Source of the DNA: Candidatus Zixiibacteriota bacterium
Lineage (GTDB): Bacteria > Zixibacteria > MSB-5A5 > JAABVY01 > JAHJOQ01
Length of the DNA: 5,781 nucleotides
NCBI GenBank assembly: GCA_030631455.1
Contig: DAOVLC010000106.1
Span: 1-5,781, forward strand
Direction: 5' to 3'
The notes beneath the pieces were generated by a model, which saw nothing but the letters and a program-made list of their open reading frames with translations, ran no database searches and was not told the DNA's origin. Position 1 is the first letter of the stretch; the number at the start of each line of letters is the position of its first letter. This document shows, piece by piece, positions 1 through 5,781 of the stretch. The position numbers were made by a program, and so were the translations under genes.

Positions 1-494
1 CGATGATGACTTTCCGCCGTGGAATGCAGCTTATCTATGGCTTCCGTCGCCGTCTGGATAGCCGTCTGATATCCGAAGGTCATATTCGTCGCTTCAAGAT
101 CGTTATCGATAGTCTTGGGGATGCCGACGACGTTGATCCCTCTCTTGCCCAGCTTCTCCGCGACTCCGAGAGTGTCCTCACCGCCAACCACCACAAGGCA
201 GTCTATCTCCAGTTCCTGGAGTTTGTCAACAACCCTTTGTTCACCGTTCTCGACCTTCTTGCTGTACGGGTTCGTACGCGAGGTCTTGAGTATGGTACCG
301 CCTCGATGCAGAATCCCCGATACCTCCTTCAGCGTCATAGGCCTTGCCAGACCATCCTTCAGCAGACCTTTCCAGCCCTCGAGTATTCCAATAACATCCC
401 ACTTTTTCTGCAGAACCGACTTTCTGACCACAGCCCGTATGACAGCGTTCAGCCCCGGGCAATCACCTCCACCTGTCAGGATTCCTATCTTCAT
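1..494 (-). CDS. 6-phosphofructokinase, predicted PPi-dependent type, N-terminal 164 residues (3' end cut by window)
   Basis: This enzyme phosphorylates fructose 6-phosphate to fructose 1,6-bisphosphate in cytosolic glycolysis. The frame opens at an ATG (494-492) and runs without a stop to the window edge, giving 164 residues, roughly half or less of a usual PFK. Visible PFKA-family motifs are the phosphoryl-donor loop TGGGDCPGLNAVIR (residues 7-20), GGTILKTSR (65-73; R73 matches E. coli R72), GGEDTLG (104-110) and PKTIDND (126-132), with D130 as the catalytic base equivalent to E. coli D127. E. coli PfkA, which uses ATP, has Gly at positions 104 and 124. Here these are D107 and K127, the combination established as typical of pyrophosphate-dependent PFKs. 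GGEDT in place of GGDGS resembles the group III actinobacterial-type enzymes. A PPi-dependent enzyme would be reversible and could also serve gluconeogenesis (inference). The gene has its own promoter and a strong ribosome binding site. Family assignment is secure; donor specificity is a prediction. Confidence 0.93.
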   Translation of the reverse strand, partial: MKIGILTGGGDCPGLNAVIRAVVRKSVLQKKWDVIGILEGWKGLLKDGLARPMTLKEVSGILHRGGTILKTSRTNPYSKKVENGEQRVVDKLQELEIDCLVVVGGEDTLGVAEKLGKRGINVVGIPKTIDNDLEATNMTFGYQTAIQTATEAIDKLHSTAESHH

Positions 495-501
495 CTTTTT
501 G

Positions 502-507
502 TCCTCC
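502..507 (-). promoter_or_regulatory. Shine-Dalgarno site of the phosphofructokinase gene
   Basis: GGAGGA on the minus strand lies 7 bases before the ATG at 494. It supports this start, which also gives a protein beginning MKIGILTGGGD, exactly where PFK proteins normally begin. Confidence 0.85.
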
Positions 508-524
508 AAAGCCATCAATCGGCA

Positions 525-552
525 AATATATTGTTTCTATAACGCCAGTCAA
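525..552 (-). promoter_or_regulatory. Predicted sigma70-like promoter for the phosphofructokinase gene
   Basis: On the minus strand a -35 box TTGACT (552-547) is separated by 16 bases from a -10 box TATATT (530-525). Transcription would start near position 518, leaving a leader of about 25 bases that contains the GGAGGA site. Both boxes differ from consensus (TTGACA, TATAAT) at one position each. The location, in the only sizeable non-coding gap and directly before a gene start, supports it. The sigma factor is assumed to be of the housekeeping type. Confidence 0.6.
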
Positions 553-586
553 GCCCCGAGTTCTATATGGTCTTGTGTTTCTCTTA

Positions 587-623
587 TCGGCGTAATGATC
601 CAACTCCCAAGCAATTACGACGA
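587..623 (-). terminator. Imperfect hairpin after the protease gene; possible transcript end
   Basis: Arms at 614-623 and 587-596 can form 9 of 10 base pairs with one T/C mismatch and a 17-base loop; the six-base core is CGTAAT/ATTACG. An alternative lower pairing, TTTCTC with GAGAAA, also exists. The hairpin starts 6 bases after the protease stop codon and before the next promoter, the expected place for a terminator. However, the stem is not GC-rich and no T-run follows, so it is not a classical intrinsic terminator. It could be a 3'-end stabilising or Rho-assisted structure, or chance. Confidence 0.3.
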
Positions 624-629
624 GAAAGC

Positions 630-2471
630 TCAAAACAACGGGAGCTTGTCGAGCGTCACCATCCTGGCCGTCCCAGAACTGATAAGGTCCAACTCGACCT
701 TATTGGATTCCCTGGAGTTAAGAAGCCCGTAAACCTCGTAGAGTTCCATTCTACTGACCGACTCGCCGTCTATCTTGACAATAACATCGCCGACTCTTAC
801 TCCCATTTCCTCGGCTGAGGAACCCGCAAGAATCTGGCTCACCACAATCTTGCCGCCCTGCTTCGCGGCAACAACACCGGCTGAGATCATCTCATCACGT
901 TCGTAGTAACTCGAATTGGGAGTCAGGTAGAACTTGCTCCGTGGATAGTCAAACGTGCAGGTAAATTTCGCGAGAAGTCCGCCCCCGATATTACCGTCGA
1001 TTCCCTCCACCGCGAATAATCCCGAGTCAGCAGTCGAAAAGCCGCATGGCAGGTCACGAATGGTCATTTCGCCAATCGTGAATGAGTTAATTCTACCGAG
1101 TGTCGATTCAATCGTTTGACCGCCCAGGCCATGTACTCTTACATTGTGAACGGTGCTGCGTGATTCATCTATCAGCCTGTATTCCTCCACGATATGAGTG
1201 TAGAGATCGAGATAATTCATGCTGCCGGTATCGATTCGGAAGCGGCCTGTTATCGAATCATTAATCACAGCTGCAATCATCGGATGGTTCTGTTCCAACT
1301 CGATATCAAGCGTGTCCGCACCTCCGGGTAAAGATGGATCATCTGCCATGAATACGGTCAGTAGAGAATCCTGGTAGTCGATCTGTACGACGAATCTCGA
1401 AAAGAAATCGTAGCCGAGAATGCCGTCTATCGGTTCCAGTGCGAAACGGTTAAGATTCGACAGGTCAAGTTCGCCGGCAACGATATCGGTAATCACCACA
1501 TCGCCAATCTCGATCGAGTCAAGGCTGACAAAGCTACCAACATCGACGCCACCGGCGCCCAGCGCCGGGAGTTCGCCTATTTGATCCAAGCTTAGCTCCC
1601 CGGCAATGTCGGAACCTACCACTGTCAAACCAGATCCACTATCGAGAATGAAGCTGTATGGCCCAGAGCCGTTCACCATCACAGGAATGTATATATGGAA
1701 CGACCTCAGGTTGAATTTCACCTCGGCAGACTCTCCGCCCATTATGTGATAGTCGGGTTGCCCCTGTCCCGGAGGGGCGAAAATGCTGTCGTCCAGCGGT
1801 GCATTGAATATGTGCGATGTGACAACTATCTCGGCGTCGAGAGCGGCCAGGCCTGTCGATTCCCGCATCCGGAACGGCACCATCACACCGTCAATCTCTC
1901 GGTAATCTTCCTGCCATGCGCGGACAGTGAACATCTGAAGCGTGAATTCCGAGAACCCAATCAGATATGTATCGGAATCTATGAATAGCGTTGATTCGCG
2001 TCCTCCATTTGGCTGAATCAGTACCTTGTGGTAAGTTCTTCCATCGACTTCATCTACTCCGATCAACTTCACGGCAGATCCGCGATACTCCGACTTCAGA
2101 TACTCGCCTGATACGAGAAAGATACTGCTTATCATCTCCTGAGATTCCTCGCCGGACATTTTCCGGACTTGCCCATTCATATCGATCATCCAGGACTCGG
2201 TTCCGCTCGCAATTCGTACCATTTTCGCCATCGGAAGATCAACATCGTATCGATACTTGTCGGGATACTTGTAGTATATCGTCGCGGTACCTTCCATTCC
2301 TGCCATTTTCACGGTCGCGACAGTTTCGGAAGATCGAACACTCTCGATATTGTCCAACCCACCCATCGCTTCGATATGCCTTTCCATTACCTCATCGAGT
2401 GTAACGGCAAGCGATAACGAAGGCAGTACCGGCAATGTGATGAGGCATAGAAGAAAACAGATTCTTTTCAT
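630..2471 (-). CDS. Exported LolA-like / two-lobed aspartic protease / PDZ protein
   Basis: This 613-residue protein is predicted to be secreted across the inner membrane. Residues 1-22 form a type I signal peptide (MKR, a hydrophobic core, then SLSLA before V23). Residues about 24-235 resemble the LolA-like lipoprotein-sorting fold, seen in phrases such as YYKYPDKYRYDV and GVDEVDGRTYHKV and in the strand-rich pattern. Two retropepsin/pepsin-like lobes follow. Lobe one has catalytic D277-S-G and the later GILGYDFF (350-357). Lobe two has D414-T-G and a GIDGNIGGGLL segment (490-500). The pair looks like an internal duplication that could make a self-contained active site. A PDZ domain (about 524-609, with GVRVGDVIVKIDG) ends the protein. 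It lies 18 bases after the permease gene and is probably the last gene of that transcript. Substrate is unknown. A TTG at 2474 is an alternative start and would add one residue. Confidence 0.88.
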   Translation of the reverse strand: MKRICFLLCLITLPVLPSLSLAVTLDEVMERHIEAMGGLDNIESVRSSETVATVKMAGMEGTATIYYKYPDKYRYDVDLPMAKMVRIASGTESWMIDMNGQVRKMSGEESQEMISSIFLVSGEYLKSEYRGSAVKLIGVDEVDGRTYHKVLIQPNGGRESTLFIDSDTYLIGFSEFTLQMFTVRAWQEDYREIDGVMVPFRMRESTGLAALDAEIVVTSHIFNAPLDDSIFAPPGQGQPDYHIMGGESAEVKFNLRSFHIYIPVMVNGSGPYSFILDSGSGLTVVGSDIAGELSLDQIGELPALGAGGVDVGSFVSLDSIEIGDVVITDIVAGELDLSNLNRFALEPIDGILGYDFFSRFVVQIDYQDSLLTVFMADDPSLPGGADTLDIELEQNHPMIAAVINDSITGRFRIDTGSMNYLDLYTHIVEEYRLIDESRSTVHNVRVHGLGGQTIESTLGRINSFTIGEMTIRDLPCGFSTADSGLFAVEGIDGNIGGGLLAKFTCTFDYPRSKFYLTPNSSYYERDEMISAGVVAAKQGGKIVVSQILAGSSAEEMGVRVGDVIVKIDGESVSRMELYEVYGLLNSRESNKVELDLISSGTARMVTLDKLPLF

Positions 2472-2480
2472 CAAAGAGTT

Positions 2481-2484
2481 CTCC
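2481..2484 (-). promoter_or_regulatory. Shine-Dalgarno site of the aspartic protease gene
   Basis: GGAG on the minus strand is 9 bases before the ATG at 2471 and 6 bases before an adjacent in-frame TTG at 2474. Spacing slightly favours TTG, codon preference favours ATG; the two proteins differ by one residue and both retain the signal peptide. Confidence 0.55.
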
Positions 2485-2489
2485 GACAG

Positions 2490-3818
2490 TTAGAGGAATA
2501 TGTGTTTCGCTAAGAATACCAGTCCAAGAATATACATGAGAGTCGACACTTCTTTCCCCTTTCCGGCCAGCAACATCAGCACCGGATAACTGATGAAGCC
2601 AAGTGCGAACCCGTCCTGGATCGAGAATGTCAACGGTATCCCGACCATGATGAGGAACGCCGGTATTCCCTCCAACACATTTTCCCACTTTATGTGCCGG
2701 ATGTTACGAACCATCATGCTTCCGACAATGATCAGGGCGGGAGCAGTGATTGGATACAGCATAACCCCTTCGCCTGCCTCTACGCCACATCCGATCATCC
2801 TCGCGAGAGGGTAGAAGAAGATAGTCATAAGAAAGAGCAGACCGACTACGACTGCCGTAAAACCGGACCTGCCGCCCTCCTGCACCCCTGATGCGCTTTC
2901 GATGAAACTCGTGACTGTGGATGTTCCGACCAGGGCGCCGAATGTTGTCCCCACGGCGTCGGCTAACAGCGCACGCGAGGCTCGCGGAAGTTTCCCGTTC
3001 CTGAGAAGCCCCGCCTGCTGACTGACTGCAAGCAATGTCCCGGTTGTGTCGAACAGATCCATGAACAGGAAGACTATTATGACCACGATCATTTCGCTTG
3101 TGAACAGCGCCGCAAGGTCGAGTTTGAAAAGGGTGGGTTCGATTGACGGCGGCATCGAGAGTATGCCTTCGTAGGGCACGATTCTAAATATCAAAGCGGC
3201 AGCGAGCGCCGCGATCATCCCGATGAGAATCGCTCCCTTGATCCTGTAGTGCATCAGCGCCGCTGTCAGCAGCAACGCCACACCGGCGATTAGAACCGGC
3301 GGTGAGTGGAGGTCGCCAAGCGCAACGACTTCTGTTGGCGGACCTTTTACGATTCCGGCATGGACGAGTCCTATAAATGCAATGAACAGCCCGATACCGG
3401 CGGCAATCGCTGCTTTGAGCGATCCGGGGATTGCGTCGATTATAATCTCGCGAAGTTTGACGAAGGCGAGCAGGATGAAGATCACACCTGACGCAAAAAC
3501 GCAGGCGAGCGCGGCCTGCCACGAAACGCCCATGCCGAGTACGACTGTTATGGCAAAGAAGAAATTCTCACCCATGCCGGGTGCCAGCCCGATCGGATAG
3601 TTCGCATATACACCCATGACAAACGAGGCAAGCGCTGCGGACAGACATGTAGCCATCATAACAGAGCCGAAGTCCATCCCTGCCTGAGAGAGGACAGCCG
3701 GCTGCAAGAAGACGATGTAGACCATTGTCATGTAGGTCGTAACTCCGGCGGTCGTCTCGGTCCGGAAGTTCGTTCCGAGCGACTCGAAGTTAAAGTACCT
3801 CGCCAGAATCACGCCCAT
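2490..3818 (-). CDS. NCS2 family purine permease, AzgA (adenine/guanine/hypoxanthine) subfamily
   Basis: This 442-residue inner-membrane protein most likely imports purine bases by proton symport, the known activity of the AzgA/PbuG/AdeP/GhxP branch of NCS2. Length and very high hydrophobicity fit the 14-segment fold. Recognisable family motifs are TTAGVTTYMTM near the start (22-32), GLAPGMG (77-83), MDLFDTTGT (253-261) in the substrate-contacting eighth segment, GTSTVTSFIESASG (298-311) followed by EGGRSG with E307 in the tenth segment, and IPAFLIMVGIPLTFSI (385-400). Two things differ from the well-studied members. The third-segment motif usually reads GMGLNAYF but here is GMGENFFF, putting a glutamate (E84) next to the conserved asparagine. 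The stretch after FYPLAR (335-360) is several residues longer than usual. Exact substrate is therefore uncertain. The ATG lies 2 bases after the rodA stop with AGGAG (3831-3827) 8 bases upstream, indicating co-transcription with rodA. Confidence 0.93.
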   Translation of the reverse strand: MGVILARYFNFESLGTNFRTETTAGVTTYMTMVYIVFLQPAVLSQAGMDFGSVMMATCLSAALASFVMGVYANYPIGLAPGMGENFFFAITVVLGMGVSWQAALACVFASGVIFILLAFVKLREIIIDAIPGSLKAAIAAGIGLFIAFIGLVHAGIVKGPPTEVVALGDLHSPPVLIAGVALLLTAALMHYRIKGAILIGMIAALAAALIFRIVPYEGILSMPPSIEPTLFKLDLAALFTSEMIVVIIVFLFMDLFDTTGTLLAVSQQAGLLRNGKLPRASRALLADAVGTTFGALVGTSTVTSFIESASGVQEGGRSGFTAVVVGLLFLMTIFFYPLARMIGCGVEAGEGVMLYPITAPALIIVGSMMVRNIRHIKWENVLEGIPAFLIMVGIPLTFSIQDGFALGFISYPVLMLLAGKGKEVSTLMYILGLVFLAKHIFL

Positions 3819-3820
3819 CG

Positions 3821-5044
3821 CTAATACTCCTGCCAGTTTAGCTCCGCATTTACCAGGAGGCCCAATATGACCCAGCTGACGAGCAACGAAGACCCCCCGT
3901 ACGATAGAAAGGGCAAAGGCAGACCGGTAACGGGCATCAGGCCGAGTGCCATACCGACGTTGACGACTACTTGAAATGTCAACACGGCCAATCCCCCTAC
4001 TGCAACATACGACGAGAACTGGTTACGGCATTTGAAGGCAACGTGAATTCCAAGAAGGATTATTATTAGAAACAGAATCAACACCAGAAATCCACCCCAG
4101 AATCCAAGTTCCTCGCCGAGGACTGAGAATATAAAGTCGGTATGGCGTTCGGGGATGAAGGCAAGGTTGGTTTGTGTCCCGGCCAGGTATCCCTTGCCCC
4201 AGATGCCGCCTGATCCTACCGCCACCTTGGATTGAATTATTTGATACCCGGCTCCGAGCGGGTCCCTTCCGGGATCAAGGAATACCAGTATCCTGCTCTT
4301 TTGATAATCCTGGAGCCTATTCCAGACAAAAGGCATAATCATGCCTGAAAGTAAATTGACCGAGACTGTCAGAGTGCTGAAAAGAGCACCCGGCTTGATG
4401 AGCTTGAGCAGGATGAGTAACAACAACAGAAACAATATCCATGAAATCCAGTTCGATGATGCGATCAGACTCACGACCGGCGATATCAGCAGGAGCATAT
4501 AAGTTCCGGGAAGTCCGGACCAGAATAGGATCACGACGATGATTGCGAGGAATACGAGTGACGTTCCGAGGTCGGGCTGCCGCAGGATCAGCAACATCGG
4601 CACTAGCACAAGAAACAGTACCGCACCGAATTTCACGACCGAGTTCGGCGGCCGTCGCGAATAAGAGAGGTATCTGGCAAGAACAAAGATCACCGCTATC
4701 TTGGCGAGTTCAGAAACCTGAAGATTGAAAAACCCGAGGTTGTACCACCTGCCGGATCTGCCGCCCGACTTGATCAGGAGTCCTATCAGAAGCGCGACGA
4801 TTAACGCATAGAAGACATAAGCGAATATGTCGCAAACCCGGATCGGAATGAAGACTACCGCTATGAAGAGGGCGAGACCCAGCATCATCCAGATCATCTG
4901 CCGCTTGTAGTAATCCTGTTCGTACTGAGTCGGTGCCGCATACATTGCGCTGTGGATCAGAAGAATTCCAATAACAGTCAGAAGGAGACCGCACACAAAG
5001 AACGCCAGACTGATTCTCGATATGTTCCCCCTAAGGGTCAACAT
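3821..5044 (-). CDS. rodA: RodA, peptidoglycan glycosyltransferase of the elongasome (SEDS family)
   Basis: RodA polymerises lipid II into glycan strands during lateral wall growth, working in the inner membrane with PBP2. The 407-residue product has about ten hydrophobic segments and the SEDS signatures GRWYNLGFFNLQVSELAK (98-115), LRQPDLGTSL (154-163), LDPGRDPLGAGYQIIQSKVA (256-275), GTQTNLAFIPERHTDFIF (289-306) and LPLPFLSYGGSS (375-386). D303 in the HTDFIF segment matches the essential aspartate known from Thermus and E. coli RodA. The HTDFIF and SYGGSS context and the partner PBP2 gene distinguish it from FtsW. One variation is QVSE where the family commonly has QPSE. I place the start at the ATG (5044-5042), 6 bases after a perfect AGGAGG. 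An in-frame TTG at 5062 would add six residues, but those codons include the Shine-Dalgarno site itself. The gene overlaps the end of PBP2 by 14 bases, consistent with translational coupling. Confidence 0.96.
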   Translation of the reverse strand: MLTLRGNISRISLAFFVCGLLLTVIGILLIHSAMYAAPTQYEQDYYKRQMIWMMLGLALFIAVVFIPIRVCDIFAYVFYALIVALLIGLLIKSGGRSGRWYNLGFFNLQVSELAKIAVIFVLARYLSYSRRPPNSVVKFGAVLFLVLVPMLLILRQPDLGTSLVFLAIIVVILFWSGLPGTYMLLLISPVVSLIASSNWISWILFLLLLLILLKLIKPGALFSTLTVSVNLLSGMIMPFVWNRLQDYQKSRILVFLDPGRDPLGAGYQIIQSKVAVGSGGIWGKGYLAGTQTNLAFIPERHTDFIFSVLGEELGFWGGFLVLILFLIIILLGIHVAFKCRNQFSSYVAVGGLAVLTFQVVVNVGMALGLMPVTGLPLPFLSYGGSSLLVSWVILGLLVNAELNWQEY

Positions 5045-5781
5045 CGGCAACCTCCTGAACAATCAGTTCCGGTGGAATCGAATCGCGAATCTCGCCGATC
5101 GAACGAAGATATCGTTCGATCATACTGGCCACGATCGGCGCCGCCACAGAACCGCCATGCCCGGCATTCTCGACAATGCAGGCAATGACGATCTGCGGAT
5201 TATGAGCCGGCGCGAATCCGCAGAACCAGGCATGCTCATTGCCGTGCGGATTCTGTGCGGTACCGGTCTTGCCTGCAACCACCGTCCCGTCGACACGAGC
5301 ACGGTGCGCGGTTCCGAGTTCACCATTCACAACATCGATCAATGCGGAATCGAGGACTCTGAGGGTGGATTCCGAGAACGGTAGCAGCCCGATCACCTCG
5401 GGTTCCTTCAATATCTCACCTTGCGGCGTAACCAGGCTGTGAAGCGCATGCGGTCGCATCAACCTGCCACCGTTTGCGAAAGCGCCATAAAGCACTGCCA
5501 TCTGGAGTGGTGTAACAAGGTTCTCTCCCTGCCCGATAGCCAGGTTCAGGATCAACGAGGACGGCCATTTACCCTCACCAAACCTGTTGTCGTAGTAGTC
5601 CTCATCCGGAACCAAACCCGATGCTTCGTCAGCGAGATCAATTCCCATAGGTGAGCCAAGACCACACGACTTTGTGTATTCTGCATAACGCTTCAGGCCA
5701 AGTTTCTTGCCAAGCTGGTAGAAGTACACGTCACACGATGCCGCGATTGCGTCGATCACAGTCAACGCACCGTGGCCGGAG
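5031..5781 (-). CDS. mrdA: Penicillin-binding protein 2, C-terminal 249 residues of the transpeptidase domain (5' end cut by window)
   Basis: PBP2 is the class B transpeptidase that crosslinks new peptidoglycan during elongation, anchored in the inner membrane and active in the periplasm with RodA. The frame is open to the window edge and ends at TAG (5033-5031). Counting visible residues from the edge, SGHGALTV opens the fragment, followed by the second catalytic motif SCD (15-17) in SCDVYFYQLG, a PBP2 hallmark. Next come IGQGENLVTPLQMA (82-95) and the third motif KTGT (171-174) followed by AQNPHG. HAWFCGFAP (183-191) and VENAGHGGSVAAP (203-215) are also typical of PBP2. The first catalytic motif (SxxK), the pedestal domain and the membrane anchor lie outside the window. 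The C-terminal tail after the domain is short (about 20 residues). Position directly before rodA, with overlap, confirms PBP2 over the septal homologue FtsI. Confidence 0.95.
   Translation of the reverse strand, partial: SGHGALTVIDAIAASCDVYFYQLGKKLGLKRYAEYTKSCGLGSPMGIDLADEASGLVPDEDYYDNRFGEGKWPSSLILNLAIGQGENLVTPLQMAVLYGAFANGGRLMRPHALHSLVTPQGEILKEPEVIGLLPFSESTLRVLDSALIDVVNGELGTAHRARVDGTVVAGKTGTAQNPHGNEHAWFCGFAPAHNPQIVIACIVENAGHGGSVAAPIVASMIERYLRSIGEIRDSIPPELIVQEVADVDP
5051..5056 (-). promoter_or_regulatory. Shine-Dalgarno site deciding the rodA start
   Basis: AGGAGG on the minus strand, inside the last codons of the PBP2 gene, lies 6 bases before the ATG at 5044. It selects this ATG over the upstream in-frame TTG at 5062, for which it would lie downstream of the start. 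Confidence 0.85.

Larger units (their letters stand above)
495..629. other. Intergenic region between protease and phosphofructokinase genes
   Basis: This 135-base gap is the only sizeable non-coding stretch. Read on the minus strand it contains, in order, the imperfect hairpin (623-587), a short stretch with no visible signal, the predicted promoter (552-525) and the ribosome binding site (507-502). I see no riboswitch-like structure or small open frame with a convincing start site. Confidence 0.7.

Noticed and set aside
241..462. Minus-strand open frame of 73 codons.
   Set aside because: It is a different frame inside the phosphofructokinase gene, and its product has no family features.
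3..732. Two long plus-strand open frames (3-542 and 115-732) at the start of the window.
   Set aside because: Both lie opposite the minus-strand phosphofructokinase, which has clear family motifs, a ribosome binding site and a promoter. Their translations show no recognisable domain and their starts lack good ribosome binding sites.
1695..2417. Plus-strand open frames opposite the aspartic protease gene.
   Set aside because: Antisense shadows of a gene with continuous domain-level support; no own start signals.
2405..2471. Possible lipoprotein signal in the protease leader (Cys at residues 5 and 9).
   Set aside because: Neither cysteine follows a lipobox, and both fall at the beginning of the hydrophobic core; the SLSLA/V site fits an ordinary type I signal peptide.
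2392..2688. Minus-strand open frame spanning the permease-protease junction.
   Set aside because: Out of frame with both well-supported genes and of low-complexity, non-conserved composition.
3821..5044. FtsW instead of RodA.
   Set aside because: The gene pairs with PBP2 (SCDVYFYQLG, not the FtsI pattern) and carries RodA-like DPLGAGYQIIQSKVA and ERHTDFIF segments.
1..5781. CRISPR arrays, insertion sequences, tRNA or rRNA genes.
   Set aside because: No spaced direct repeats, transposase-like frames, terminal inverted repeats or RNA-gene signatures were seen; nearly all the window is accounted for by coding sequence.

Overview
The window is a compact, gene-dense stretch of bacterial chromosome with every supported gene on the minus strand. 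Read in the direction of transcription (from the high-coordinate end down) it holds: the C-terminal part of the class B penicillin-binding protein PBP2 (mrdA), complete rodA (mrdB), a complete AzgA-type NCS2 purine permease, a complete exported protein joining a LolA-like region, a two-lobed aspartic protease and a PDZ domain, and the N-terminal part of a 6-phosphofructokinase whose active-site signature predicts pyrophosphate rather than ATP as phosphoryl donor.

The first four genes look like one transcription unit. PBP2 and rodA overlap by 14 bases, rodA and the permease are 2 bases apart, and permease and protease are 18 bases apart; rodA and the permease each have a Shine-Dalgarno sequence inside the gene before them. 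PBP2 and RodA form the transpeptidase/glycosyltransferase pair of the elongasome, so the region upstream of the window probably carries mreB/mreC/mreD-like genes (inference). The permease and the protease have no known role in cell elongation and may simply share the transcript. The 135-base gap at 495-629 holds an imperfect hairpin just after the protease stop codon and then a good sigma70-like promoter placed for the phosphofructokinase, which therefore probably starts a new transcript.

Organism: a rod-forming or elongating bacterium (RodA/PBP2) of moderate GC content. The signal peptide, the LolA-like fold, and the exported protease-PDZ protein fit a diderm (Gram-negative) cell envelope. 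The gene order and the phosphofructokinase type do not match the familiar enterobacterial or Bacillus arrangements, and an uncultured or less-studied phylum is likely, but the sequence alone does not let me name it. No mobile element, CRISPR array, tRNA or rRNA was seen. The most noteworthy items are the PPi-type phosphofructokinase signature, the LolA-like/aspartic protease/PDZ architecture, and the altered transmembrane motif of the purine permease. I did not find clear evidence of a wholly new system.
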